The translations under genes and the position numbers were made by a program. Positions 42,154 through 51,052 of a DNA stretch of 64,000 nucleotides are shown here, one piece after another. The first letter of the stretch is position 1. Each line of letters starts with the position of its first letter. Origin of the DNA: Kribbella antiqua (GTDB lineage: Bacteria > Actinomycetota > Actinomycetes > Propionibacteriales > Kribbellaceae); NCBI RefSeq assembly GCF_004345665.1, contig NZ_SLWR01000007.1, positions 124,001-188,000 on the forward strand, read 5' to 3'. Under the pieces are notes generated by a model. It worked only from the letters and a program-made list of their open reading frames with translations, ran no database searches and had not been told where the DNA came from.

Positions 42154-43533
42154 GTGGAGAGTTCGCTGCCGCTGATCCTCGACCGGACAGCTGGTCTGCC
42201 GTTGCACCTGCAGCTGGCCGAGCAGTTCCGCGCCGCGATCCGGGACGGCCGCCTGCAGGCCGGGCACCGGCTCACGTCCACCCGTGACCTCGCTCGCGAG
42301 CTGTCGGTCTCCCGGTCCGTGACCCAGGCGGCGTACGACCAGCTGCATGCGGAGGGCTGGATCGAGGGCCGCACCGGCGCCGGTACGTACGTCACCGATG
42401 TAGCTCCGCTGCAGCCCGCCGTACGACGTCCTGTACGCCCGCCGGCTGTCGAGAAGCAGCTGCTGACTCTCCGGCCGGGCATCCCGTACATCAGCGCGAC
42501 GCCGGACCCTGGCTGGCGCCGGGCCTGGCGTGAGGTGTCGACACAGTCCCCGCCACGTGGGTACGACGAAGCGGCCGGACTGCCGGCACTCCGCGAAGCA
42601 CTGGCCGAGCACGTCGGCCGGGTCCGCGGTATCGCCTGCGGCCCCGAGAATCTGCTTGTCACCAACGGCACCGTGCACGGTCTCCGGCTGCTCCTCGCCG
42701 TCACCCGCCGGCCAGGCGACCGGATCGCGATCGAAGACCCCGGCTACCTCAACGCCGTCGTCGCCGCCCGCGACCACCATCTCGAGATAGTCGACGTCCC
42801 TGTGGACGAGGACGGCCTGCGGGTGTCAGAGCTTCCGTTGGAGGTGCCGGCGGTCTACGTCACGCCGTCGCACCAGTATCCGCTCGGCGGCCGGCTACCC
42901 GTTGCCCGACGCAACGAGTTGATCCGGTGGGCACGCCGTACCGGCGCGATGCTGATCGAGGACGACTACGACAGCGAGTTCCGGTACGACGTCGCGCCGC
43001 TACCCGCCCTCGCACAACTCGACTTGGATCGCGTCGTCCATCTCGGCACGCTGTCGAAAACCCTCAGCCCTGCGCTGAGACTCGGCTGGCTGGTCGCCTC
43101 CGACACGATGATCACCCGCTTGGCCGACTTCCGCGCCGAATCCGGCGACTGGCCCGCCTGGCCGATGCAGGCCGCCCTCCTCGCCATGCTCCGCGACGGC
43201 TACCTGGACCAGTCGATCCGCCGCAGTCGCCGCCTCTACGCCGACCGCCGCACCCACACCTGCGCCACGCTGGCGCCGTACGGCCAAATCATCGGCCAAG
43301 ACGCCGGCCTCCACATCACCCTCGTCCTCCCCAACCACGTCGACGACCACCAACTAGCCGCCGACGCCCTCCAAGCCGGAGTAGTAATAGCCCCGCTCTC
43401 CGAATACCGCCGCACAACCCCCGGCCCACCCGGCCTGGTCATCGGCTACGCCACCCCATCAACCCCCGACCTCCACAAGGCACTCGACATCCTGGTGCAG
43501 GTCTTGCAACGCCACGAGCCCCCTCGAACGTGA
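42154..43533 (+). CDS. MocR/PdxR-type GntR regulator with aminotransferase-like domain
   Basis: GTG 42154 is chosen since the sequence VESSLPLILDRTAGLPL opens a GntR winged helix; codons upstream are not protein-like. Of 459 residues, about 1-80 is the winged helix (LHLQLAEQFRAAIRDGRL, TSTRDLAREL) and about 110-455 is a class I aminotransferase fold with SKTLSPALRLGW, whose Lys should bind PLP. Such MocR proteins sense PLP or derivatives and control vitamin B6 or amine metabolism. It is divergent from the PPOX gene. Confidence 0.92.
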   Translation: MESSLPLILDRTAGLPLHLQLAEQFRAAIRDGRLQAGHRLTSTRDLARELSVSRSVTQAAYDQLHAEGWIEGRTGAGTYVTDVAPLQPAVRRPVRPPAVEKQLLTLRPGIPYISATPDPGWRRAWREVSTQSPPRGYDEAAGLPALREALAEHVGRVRGIACGPENLLVTNGTVHGLRLLLAVTRRPGDRIAIEDPGYLNAVVAARDHHLEIVDVPVDEDGLRVSELPLEVPAVYVTPSHQYPLGGRLPVARRNELIRWARRTGAMLIEDDYDSEFRYDVAPLPALAQLDLDRVVHLGTLSKTLSPALRLGWLVASDTMITRLADFRAESGDWPAWPMQAALLAMLRDGYLDQSIRRSRRLYADRRTHTCATLAPYGQIIGQDAGLHITLVLPNHVDDHQLAADALQAGVVIAPLSEYRRTTPGPPGLVIGYATPSTPDLHKALDILVQVLQRHEPPRT

Positions 43534-43540
43534 GCGCCGG

Positions 43541-43903
43541 CTACGCCGGGCGCGGCGCGCGGAACTGATCCAGGTCGAGCTCGACCTCCATCCCGTTGAG
43601 CACCACCACGATGCGCGGCTGCTGAGCTCCTGTCGCGTGCAGGTAGTCGGCCAGGGTCGACAGCAACATGTCGTGCCGGCGTTCGAGGCGGGAGACCACC
43701 GCCTGGCCGACCCCGAGCTTCTCCGCGACTTCGACCTGGGTGAGGTCACCGGCTCGACGGATCATGGCGAGGTTCTCCGCGTAGACCCGGTCCAGCTCCC
43801 GTGCCTCGGCCTCAACCTCGGCGACCCCAGCGGCGATGTCTGGCCTGGCCAGCAGTTGGTCGAGTCGTTCGTTGCCGCGCACAAAGGTTCCCTTGTTGTT
43901 CAT
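43541..43903 (-). CDS. XRE-family transcriptional regulator, antitoxin-like
   Basis: The start is ATG 43903, six bases after GGAGG; the upstream extension is unlikely. The 120-residue protein has a C-terminal-half helix-turn-helix (DLTQVEVAEKLGVGQAVVSRLERR) and a short beta tail (RIVVVLNGMEVELDL), the layout of HigA/XRE antitoxins linked to RelE/HigB toxins. A partial toxin-like frame lies just upstream and overlaps the start. It is 7 bases from the convergent MocR stop. Confidence 0.78.
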   Translation of the reverse strand: MNNKGTFVRGNERLDQLLARPDIAAGVAEVEAEARELDRVYAENLAMIRRAGDLTQVEVAEKLGVGQAVVSRLERRHDMLLSTLADYLHATGAQQPRIVVVLNGMEVELDLDQFRAPRPA

Positions 43904-43973
43904 GACCGGCCTCCACCCGTGCCTCGAGGTCATCGAGCCAGACGCCGAACTCGGTCGGCCAATCGATCTGCAC
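43812..43973 (-). pseudogene. Possible remnant of a HigB/Gp49-type toxin gene
   Basis: From GTG 43973 a frame of 53 residues starts QIDWPTEFGVWLDDLEARV, which resembles the N-terminus of HigB/phage Gp49-like toxins. After about 25 residues the frame runs through the antitoxin start and becomes non-toxin-like, ending at 43812. The rest of a roughly 110-residue toxin is missing. This could be a deletion remnant that left the antitoxin alone; it is only a similarity by eye. Confidence 0.3.
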
Positions 43974-44059
43974 GCAGGAACTATGACACCCAAGACATAT
44001 GACTTCAAAAGCATATCCACAGGCAGTCCATCAGGCAATGGCTTTGCCCGGTCGGCAGG

Positions 44060-44968
44060 TCAAGGCTGACGCGGATTGTTCCTCTGGGGTGGTTGTACGA
44101 CGGGGGCGTCACCCGTCCAGGTGAGTTCGGAGAGCCACATGGTGCGGCCGGGTGGGTCGAGGCCTACGGCGGTGGGGTTCCAGGCGTGGTAGATGAACCA
44201 GTAGCGGTCGTCCTTCACCAGGACCATGTTGTGGCCGGGGCCGGCGGCGTCTGGGGAGCTTGCGAGGATGGGGTCGCCGGATTTGGTGCAGGGGCCGGTG
44301 GGGGTAGGGCAGAGGGCGTGGCCGACGGCGTACGTCGATTTGTCGTAGGCGTTGGCGGAATAGAAGAGGTGGAACTTGCCGTTGCGTTCGACCATGTACG
44401 GTGCCTCGACCAACCGACCCTCCCACGGTAGGTCCTGCTTGATCAATCGCTGCGTCGGGCCGACCAGCGTGAGGCCGTCAGGCGACAGCTGAGAGACGTA
44501 GATCCAGGTGTCGACGTCGATGGCGTTGCCGTCGTTCTTCCAGTAGAGCCAGCGGCGGCCGGAGGAGTCCTGGAATGGTGACGCGTCGATCGACCCACCC
44601 TCGACTTCCTGACAGATCAAGGGTCTGGGCGATTTGTCGACATATGGACCTTCCGGGCGGGACGCCACCGCGACGCCGATGCATTGCCGGCCAGACGCGT
44701 CGTGCGAGGTGGCGTAGTACATGACGTAACGGTCAGTCGCATGTACGGCGACCTCCGGCGCCCACACCTTGCCCGGCGTCGTCCACGGAGGCAGCGACGG
44801 CAACGCGTCACCGACCTGCTCCCACGAGACCAGGTCGGAAGACTTCAAGGTCTGCACGTTGCCGAGCGCACCGTTGGTGGCGAAGGCGAGGTATCCGTTG
44901 TCAACGGCAATCACCTGCGGATCCGGGAAGTTGCTGTCATAGACCGGATTGGTGAAGCCCACCATCAT
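44060..44968 (-). CDS. Glycoside hydrolase family 43 enzyme (no signal peptide)
   Basis: A 302-residue five-bladed beta-propeller hydrolase. The base Asp is in NPVYDSNFPDPQVI, the acid Glu likely in RLVEAPYMVE, and the transition-state aspartate in GSIDASPF. Lack of a signal peptide implies a cytoplasmic arabinosidase or xylosidase. The gene begins directly after the stop of the next GH43 gene (TGA-ATG), so they form one operon with GH51. Confidence 0.87.
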   Translation of the reverse strand: MMVGFTNPVYDSNFPDPQVIAVDNGYLAFATNGALGNVQTLKSSDLVSWEQVGDALPSLPPWTTPGKVWAPEVAVHATDRYVMYYATSHDASGRQCIGVAVASRPEGPYVDKSPRPLICQEVEGGSIDASPFQDSSGRRWLYWKNDGNAIDVDTWIYVSQLSPDGLTLVGPTQRLIKQDLPWEGRLVEAPYMVERNGKFHLFYSANAYDKSTYAVGHALCPTPTGPCTKSGDPILASSPDAAGPGHNMVLVKDDRYWFIYHAWNPTAVGLDPPGRTMWLSELTWTGDAPVVQPPQRNNPRQP

Positions 44969-47179
44969 TCACTTGCTTTCGTAGAAGCGCAGATAGTCGA
45001 AGGTCGCCACCGGTGCCGGGTTCGCGCCGGTGAACTCGCCGTGGGCATACAGCCCGAGCCGGGCGGGAGCAGACAGCACCCACGACGCGCCCCACGTCCA
45101 GTTCTTGCCGTCCACCGAAGTACCTGCGCGATAGACGTGCTCACTCGCGGCATTCTTGTGGTACGCGAGCCGCATCCACAGCGTCGGCGCCGATCGCCCG
45201 ATCGCGGCGGCACCGTACGACGTCGCGCCGTCGGACGGCCGGGCCACGAGCTCACGCCCGTACTCCGTCTGCCGAGTACGCCAGATCGCGACGTTGCCGA
45301 GCCGGGCGAAGTCGCTGTCGTTGAGATAGGCGATCATCCCGGCCTGCTGGTAGTTGCGGATGTCGCCCTCGCCCAGGTCGAGGTGCAGTTTCGTCTCAGC
45401 GATCCAGCTGTCCCGAGCGGGCGTCGTGTGGAAGAGCAGACCGGCGTTGTTCCCGCCGCCGACCAGGTCAGCGTTCTCCAACGGCCACGACAACTTGCCA
45501 TCAGCAACGACCGCCTTGTCGTCCTGACGCACCCACGACCATGAAGCACCCAAACCAGAGGAGAACTCGTCACCGGCCAGCAGGTCTCCGGTCCGCGGTA
45601 CGTCGGCCATCCGCGTCGCCGGCGCCGCCACCGTACGCACGGTCAGGTTGTCCACCTCAGCCGAGCCCAGCCACGAAACCGGCGCCGACGGCAACTTCAG
45701 ACCAGGCACGACGAGTTGTGCCTCGGCGTACACGTCTCCCAGCCCGGCGTCGTTCAACCGCGCGGTCACGGTCGAGCCGGACACCTGGACACTGAGCTTG
45801 TTCCACTGGGTGCGATCGAAGTCCGCGGGCAACGCAGCAGATGCCGTACGACGACCAGCGGCAATCGTGACCTTGTCACCAGACACCGAAGCAACCACCG
45901 CTCCACCACCAAGGACGGTGGTGAAGGACGAGCCGATGCGGACGTCGGCTTCGACCCGCAGCGAACCGCCAGGAGCCGCCTGACGCGTCCGACCCGCGCC
46001 AGAGATCAAAGCCGTCGGACCACCAACCGCATCACCAGGCTGCCGAGCAGCGCCAACCAGCCCACCGGCCGGGTCGGTCGAGTCGATGCCGAGCGCCGAT
46101 CCGGTCGTCGGTGCAGGCACCGGACCATCCGACGGACCGAGGCCGGCGCGGGTTCGCGGCCAGCCGTCGATCCAGTCGATCCGGTCGATCAGCATCGGCC
46201 GCCGGTTGATCCCGAACGGGTCGGTCAGCCACGGCGTACCGCGGTCGATCGCGTGGTAGACGATGTGGTCCTGTCCGGCCGCGTCGGTGATGAACGCGTG
46301 GTGGCCCGGGCCGATCCACTTGTTGCCGTTCTGCGTGATGACCGTCGTACCGCCGACGCGGGACTCGTTCATCGAAGCACCGGAAGCGTCCAGGAACGGG
46401 CCGCGCGGTGAGCGGGACCGGCCGCCAAAGACCGAGTAGCCGGTGGTCGGGCCGGCGCAGCAGTTCATCGACGACCCCGTCAGGTAGTACCAGCCGTCGC
46501 GGTAGACGACGTACGAACCCTCATACCTGTCGCCAACCGTCACCTGGGTTGGCGAGCCGACCGCGTGGAGGCCGTCGGCGGAGAGCTCGGTGACGGCGAG
46601 GCCGCCGTAGAACCCGCCGTAGTAGAGGTACCGCTTGCCGTCGGCGGCGGTGAGCATGGCTGGGTCGATGGTGCCGAAATAGCCGCCGTTGCCATCCGGC
46701 TTCGGCGTGACGACCGGCCCGTCGGTGGCGGTCCACGGTCCCGCTGGGGTCGGGGCGGTGGCCACACCGATCGCGGGATCGCCGCCTGCGTTGGCAAGCG
46801 TGTCGGTGACGGTGAAGTACATGACGTACCGGCCGCCGAAGTACCTGATGTCAGGCGCCCAGAAGAATGAGCCGGATGCCGCCCAGGCGGGCTTGGTCTG
46901 GTCGTTGAAGACGGTGCCGAGGTACTCCCAGGAGCTGAAGTCCTTGGTCCGGGCCATGTGCATCAGCCCGAACGGGCCATTGGCAACCAGTGGGTCGGAG
47001 GTCGCGTACGCGTACCAGTAACCGTCGCGCCCCTGAATCATCGACGGATCGGCAAAGGTATCGGCAAAGCTGGACGAGATGGCGTTGGTCGTCGTCACAG
47101 CTGGCGCGGCAACAGCAGCCGTTGTACCGGCAGCCACCGCAGCGACAGCACACAACGCGGCAGTCAGTTTGGAAGGCAC
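44969..47179 (-). CDS. Secreted GH43 arabinanase-like enzyme with C-terminal lectin-like domain
   Basis: A 736-residue exported protein. A signal peptide covers about residues 1-26 (LCAVAAVAAGTTAAVAAP). Residues about 35-330 form a GH43 propeller (FADPSMIQGRDGYWYAYAT, GTIDPAMLTAADGKRYLYYG, YEGSYVVYRDGWYYLTGS). After a linker, residues about 380-735 are beta-sandwich regions, one of DUF1349/concanavalin type (GASWSWVRQDDKAVV). It may trim arabinan or arabinoxylan outside the cell. It lies 27 bases from the GH51 gene. Confidence 0.9.
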   Translation of the reverse strand: MPSKLTAALCAVAAVAAGTTAAVAAPAVTTTNAISSSFADTFADPSMIQGRDGYWYAYATSDPLVANGPFGLMHMARTKDFSSWEYLGTVFNDQTKPAWAASGSFFWAPDIRYFGGRYVMYFTVTDTLANAGGDPAIGVATAPTPAGPWTATDGPVVTPKPDGNGGYFGTIDPAMLTAADGKRYLYYGGFYGGLAVTELSADGLHAVGSPTQVTVGDRYEGSYVVYRDGWYYLTGSSMNCCAGPTTGYSVFGGRSRSPRGPFLDASGASMNESRVGGTTVITQNGNKWIGPGHHAFITDAAGQDHIVYHAIDRGTPWLTDPFGINRRPMLIDRIDWIDGWPRTRAGLGPSDGPVPAPTTGSALGIDSTDPAGGLVGAARQPGDAVGGPTALISGAGRTRQAAPGGSLRVEADVRIGSSFTTVLGGGAVVASVSGDKVTIAAGRRTASAALPADFDRTQWNKLSVQVSGSTVTARLNDAGLGDVYAEAQLVVPGLKLPSAPVSWLGSAEVDNLTVRTVAAPATRMADVPRTGDLLAGDEFSSGLGASWSWVRQDDKAVVADGKLSWPLENADLVGGGNNAGLLFHTTPARDSWIAETKLHLDLGEGDIRNYQQAGMIAYLNDSDFARLGNVAIWRTRQTEYGRELVARPSDGATSYGAAAIGRSAPTLWMRLAYHKNAASEHVYRAGTSVDGKNWTWGASWVLSAPARLGLYAHGEFTGANPAPVATFDYLRFYESK

Positions 47180-47206
47180 GGGCGGGTCCCCTCTCGAAAA
47201 CGGATG

Positions 47207-48700
47207 TCAAACTTTGATGCGCAGCAGATGCCACGAGGCCGGGGGCAACGTGGTGGTGCAGTTGCCATCGACAACTTGTGTGCCGTCGACGGCCCGGGGT
47301 ACCACCCGGTCCGGTTCGGTTGCGGTGTTGACCGCAGTACGGTCGTCGTCGTACAGGGCGAGGTGTTCGACCAGTCGGAGCCCGCGGGCCAGCGGGATCT
47401 CGAGGTCGACCTTGTCGGTCTCGCTCCGGTTGACGACGAAGATCGCCACCTCGCCCGTGCTTTCGTCGTACGTCGCTGTGCTCCACAGCGCGGGGATGCG
47501 GCCGAACGCGGCGGTGTCGACGTCGGGCCCGCCGGTGACCGCGGTCTGCAGAACCGTCGGACCGGCGTACTTCGCGGTCAGCGCGAACGGGTGGAAGATG
47601 GTCTGCCGCCACGCGGGACCGCCCGGCTCGGTGCGGATCGGGCCGATGACGTTGACCAGTTGCGCAAGGCAAGCGATCTTCACCCGGTCGGCGTGCCGCA
47701 GCAGCGTGATCAGCAGACTGCCGACTACCACCGCGTCGTCGACGGTGTAGGTGTCCTCGATCAGCGGGCTGACCTCGCGGATGTCGAGGCCGAGCTCGCC
47801 GGGGAAGTCCTGCTGGTACCAAACGTTCCACTCGTCGAATGACAAGGTCAGTTGCTTGTCGCTGCGTCTGAGCGCCTTCACATGGTCGGCGGTCGCGGCT
47901 ACCGCCGTGATCATCCGGTCCATCTCCTCGGAGGCGGCGAGGAAACTGGCCTGGTCGCCGTTCTTGGGTTCGTAGTACGCATGCAGGCTGATGTGATCGA
48001 CGAGGTCGTACGTACGCTCGAGAACGACGCGCTCCCATTCGCCGAAGGTGGGCATCGCGGCGTTGCTCGAACCGCAGGCGACGAGTTCGAGACCTGGCTC
48101 GACGCGACGCATCGCGTTCGCCGTCTCCTCCGCGAGCCGCGCGTATTCCTCGGCGGTCTTGTGGCCGATCTGCCAGGGGCCGTCCATCTCGTTGCCGAGG
48201 CACCACACCTTGATCCCGTACGGCGCCTCGTTGCCATTGGCAACCCTGCGGTCGGAGAGCTCGGTGCCGGCCGGGCGGTTGCAGTACTGGAGCAGCTCGA
48301 CCGCTTCTTTGATGCCGCGGGTGCCGAGGTTGACCGCCCAGATCGGCTCGACGTCCGCCTTCCGGGACCAGGCGACGAACTCGTCGGTGCCGAACTGGTT
48401 CGGCTCGATCGCCCGCCAGGCCAGGTCGAGCCGGCGCGGCCGCTGATCCTTCGGGCCGACGCCGTCCTCCCAGTCGTAGTTCGAGACGAAGTTGCCGCCG
48501 GGGTAGCGGACCGCGGTGACACCGAGCTCCCGGACGAGCTCCAGCACGTCCTGCCGGAAGCCTTCGGCGTCGGCGCTCGGGTGCCCGGGTTCGTAGATGC
48601 CGGTGTAGACACACCGGCCCATGTGCTCGACGAACGAGCCGAACATCCGCCGGTCGAGTGCTCCGGCCACGAACGCCGGATCGACCACAAGCCGCGCCAC
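47207..48700 (-). CDS. abfA: GH51 alpha-L-arabinofuranosidase
   Basis: GTG 48700 follows GGGGAGG and starts a 497-residue protein. Upstream in-frame codons are not protein-like. The GH51 motifs are present: FGSFVEHMGRCVY at the N-terminus, the acid/base Glu in WCLGNEMDGPW and the nucleophile Glu in FDEWNVWY. No signal peptide, so it acts on imported arabino-oligosaccharides in the cytoplasm. It is first in the operon with two GH43 genes and divergent from the LacI gene. Confidence 0.93.
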   Translation of the reverse strand: MARLVVDPAFVAGALDRRMFGSFVEHMGRCVYTGIYEPGHPSADAEGFRQDVLELVRELGVTAVRYPGGNFVSNYDWEDGVGPKDQRPRRLDLAWRAIEPNQFGTDEFVAWSRKADVEPIWAVNLGTRGIKEAVELLQYCNRPAGTELSDRRVANGNEAPYGIKVWCLGNEMDGPWQIGHKTAEEYARLAEETANAMRRVEPGLELVACGSSNAAMPTFGEWERVVLERTYDLVDHISLHAYYEPKNGDQASFLAASEEMDRMITAVAATADHVKALRRSDKQLTLSFDEWNVWYQQDFPGELGLDIREVSPLIEDTYTVDDAVVVGSLLITLLRHADRVKIACLAQLVNVIGPIRTEPGGPAWRQTIFHPFALTAKYAGPTVLQTAVTGGPDVDTAAFGRIPALWSTATYDESTGEVAIFVVNRSETDKVDLEIPLARGLRLVEHLALYDDDRTAVNTATEPDRVVPRAVDGTQVVDGNCTTTLPPASWHLLRIKV

Positions 48701-48717
48701 GAGCCCTCCCCGATCGT

Positions 48718-48749
48718 CTTTACAACGTTTACCGTGGATTTCTACAACG
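48718..48749. promoter_or_regulatory. LacI-type operator-like repeats between abfA and its regulator
   Basis: TTTACAACG (48719-48727) and TCTACAACG (48741-48749) are near-identical direct half-sites, and TACAACGTTTAC is close to the LacI-family dyad GTAAACGTTTAC. A reverse-type GCTGTAAA follows near 48770. They lie between the divergent GH51 and LacI genes and probably bind the LacI protein. Confidence 0.6.
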
Positions 48750-48827
48750 ATTGACATGCGCTGTAAAGGGTTCGGCCCGCGATGGCGTGACACACTCGGG
48801 CACCAAGCGTGAAACGGAGGTCTGTGG

Positions 48828-49829
48828 ATGGCGACGAGGCTCAGTGACGTGGCGGCGCGTGCCGGGGTGTCGGTGAAGACGGTGTCGAACGTCATCAACG
48901 ACTACCCGCACATCACCTCGCAGACCCGGGCCAAGGTCGAGGCCGCGATCGCGGACCTGGATTACAAGCCCAACGTCAGCGCGCGCTCGCTGCGCAAGGG
49001 CCGGTCCGACTTCATCGCGCTGGCCATCCCGGAGATGGCCTCGCCGTACTTCGCCGAACTGGGCGCGGCGATCAGCCGGGCGGCCAAGAAGCGCGGCATC
49101 ACCGTGCTGATCGACCAGACCGAAGGCGAGCAGGCGGCCGAGAAGCTGGTCCTGGACGGGATGCGCGGCCAGCTCATCGACGGCATCATCTTCTCGCCGA
49201 TCACCACCGCGCCGGCCCGGATCGGCGCCGCCGGTACGGCGAAACCCCTGGTCCTGCTGGGCGAACGGCCCACTGGCGGCAACTTCGATCACGTCGCGAT
49301 CGACTCGGTGCAGGCGTCGTTCGACGCGACCACCCATCTGATCTCGATCGGCCGGCGCCGGATCGCCGCCATCGGTGTCGGCGGTGGTGCCGGGACAGGC
49401 GCCGTACGGCGGAAGGGTTATCGGAAGGCGCTCAAGGCGGCCGGGCTACCGCACGATCCTTCGCTCGAACTGGCGGGCACCGGGTATCACCGGCCGGATG
49501 GTGCGGCCTCGATGCGGGAGCTGCTGGCCCTGCCCGAGCCGCCGGATGCGGTGTTCTGCTTCAACGACCTGCTCGCCTTGGGTGCGCTGCGGACGCTGGC
49601 CGACGCGGGGCTGTCGGTGCCGGACGACGTCGCCGTGGTGGGCTTCGACGACATCGAGGACGGGCGCTACCACTCGCCGTCGCTGACGACGATCTCGCCC
49701 GACAAGGAGTGGCTTGCCGAGAACGCGGTCGAGTTGCTGCTCGAGCGGATCGCCGGCAACTCCGACTCCACGCGTCGCGACCTCACCGTCCCGTACACCT
49801 TGGAGATCCGCGAGTCGACTACCGGTTAG
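48828..49829 (+). CDS. LacI-family transcriptional regulator
   Basis: A 333-residue repressor. The N-terminal helix-turn-helix and hinge are RLSDVAARAGVSVKTVSNVI and ADLDYKPNVSARSLR, followed by a periplasmic-binding-protein-like sensor (FIALAIPEMASPYFAEL). It likely represses the arabinoside operon until an arabinose-type sugar binds. Its end overlaps the convergent monooxygenase gene by 11 bases. Confidence 0.92.
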   Translation: MATRLSDVAARAGVSVKTVSNVINDYPHITSQTRAKVEAAIADLDYKPNVSARSLRKGRSDFIALAIPEMASPYFAELGAAISRAAKKRGITVLIDQTEGEQAAEKLVLDGMRGQLIDGIIFSPITTAPARIGAAGTAKPLVLLGERPTGGNFDHVAIDSVQASFDATTHLISIGRRRIAAIGVGGGAGTGAVRRKGYRKALKAAGLPHDPSLELAGTGYHRPDGAASMRELLALPEPPDAVFCFNDLLALGALRTLADAGLSVPDDVAVVGFDDIEDGRYHSPSLTTISPDKEWLAENAVELLLERIAGNSDSTRRDLTVPYTLEIRESTTG

Positions 49830-50964
49830 GGAACCCGGCCAACTGCTTGGCCAGCCCGACCTGCGTCCGCTGCAACTTGGCAGCCAGCCCCAGTACGACG
49901 TTGCGCAGCGGGCGGACTCTTTGCGGCAGGTTGGCGAGGCGGGTCAGTCGGTGAGCCAGAGCGATTACCCGGACCGCTTCGGCGCGGCTATTGGTCGCGT
50001 AGGTGTCGAGGTCGGAGTCGTCACCCTGGATTGCTGTGGATAGTGCGTCGGCCAGAGTGATCGCGTCGCGCAGGCCGAGGTTCATGCCTTGACCGCCGGC
50101 CGGGCTGTGGGTGTGCGCGGCGTCGCCGGCCAGCAGCACGCGACCGGCGCGGTAGTTGTCCGCCACCCGCTCGTGGATCCGGAATCGCGAACCCCAGATC
50201 GCTTCGGTCACCTTCGGCGCAGTCTGCTTCGGACCGCGGGCGGTCAGCAACTGCTGCGCGTACGCGACATCCGGGTGCTCGGGCGCCTCGTCGACCTCGG
50301 CGACCAGCCGGAACGACCCGTCCGGCAGTGGCGCGACCACGAGCATCCCGACTGTTGCGAAGTACAGGCCGACCTCGTCAGTCGGCAGGCCGCCGTCGAC
50401 GCGGATGTCGACCAGGCTGAACGACAGCGGCAACACGTTCTCGGGCATGCTCAGCCCGGCGAGCCCGCGGACTGTGCTGTTCATCCCGTCGGCCGCGACG
50501 ACGTACTGCACCTTGATCACATCACCGCTGTCGAGCGTCACCTCGGCGCCGTCGGCGGTCTGGCTCAGACCGACTGCGGCGTACGGGCGGAGGACGGTGC
50601 CGCCGAGCTCCTCGAACCGTTCGAGCAGGACCTGCTCGGTCAGCGACTGCGGAATCATCAGCGTGAACGGGTAGTCGGTCGGCAGGCCGCGGAAGCTGAC
50701 CGGGACCAGCCGGCGGTCGCCGTCGCGGACCGCGAAGTCCTGGAGCTCCAGGCCGAGCTCGATCAGGCGCTTGGTGACGCCGATCCGCTCCAGCATCTCG
50801 AGCGTCCGAGCATGGATCACACACGCACGGGAGGTGTTCGCCCCCTCGGCCTGATTGTCGACCACCACAACGTCGTGGCCGTGCTGCCTGAGCGCGGCCG
50901 CTACCGCCAGTCCGACCGGGCCTGCGCCTACCACTACGACATCTGCATTCTTCGGGATCATCAT
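49819..50964 (-). CDS. FAD-dependent monooxygenase (PheA/TetX-like)
   Basis: A 381-residue flavin monooxygenase with GAGPVGLAVAAALRQHGHDV for the FAD Rossmann and GDAAHTHSPAGGQGMNLG at the ribityl-binding site. The C-terminal thioredoxin-like domain of longer homologues is absent. ATG 50964 has GGAGG upstream. It is divergent from a TetR gene with two operator-like sites between, so its expression is likely induced by a substrate-like ligand. An aromatic hydroxylation role is inferred. Confidence 0.88.
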   Translation of the reverse strand: MMIPKNADVVVVGAGPVGLAVAAALRQHGHDVVVVDNQAEGANTSRACVIHARTLEMLERIGVTKRLIELGLELQDFAVRDGDRRLVPVSFRGLPTDYPFTLMIPQSLTEQVLLERFEELGGTVLRPYAAVGLSQTADGAEVTLDSGDVIKVQYVVAADGMNSTVRGLAGLSMPENVLPLSFSLVDIRVDGGLPTDEVGLYFATVGMLVVAPLPDGSFRLVAEVDEAPEHPDVAYAQQLLTARGPKQTAPKVTEAIWGSRFRIHERVADNYRAGRVLLAGDAAHTHSPAGGQGMNLGLRDAITLADALSTAIQGDDSDLDTYATNSRAEAVRVIALAHRLTRLANLPQRVRPLRNVVLGLAAKLQRTQVGLAKQLAGFPNR

Positions 50965-50978
50965 GGTCCCCTCCTTAT

Positions 50979-51039
50979 GTCAACACCTGTTGACTTTTAC
51001 TGTACGGGCGCTCAGCAGGAAAAGTCAACAGGTGTTGGC
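50979..51039. promoter_or_regulatory. Two copies of a TetR-type operator
   Basis: GTCAACACCTGTTGAC (50979-50994) has perfect 7-base arms around CC. A second, inverted copy GTCAACAGGTGTTGGC lies at 51024-51039, 29 bases away; extended 21-base sites match at 20 positions. They sit between the divergent monooxygenase and TetR genes, one next to each start. Confidence 0.85.
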
Positions 51040-51052
51040 ATATGCTGTCGCC

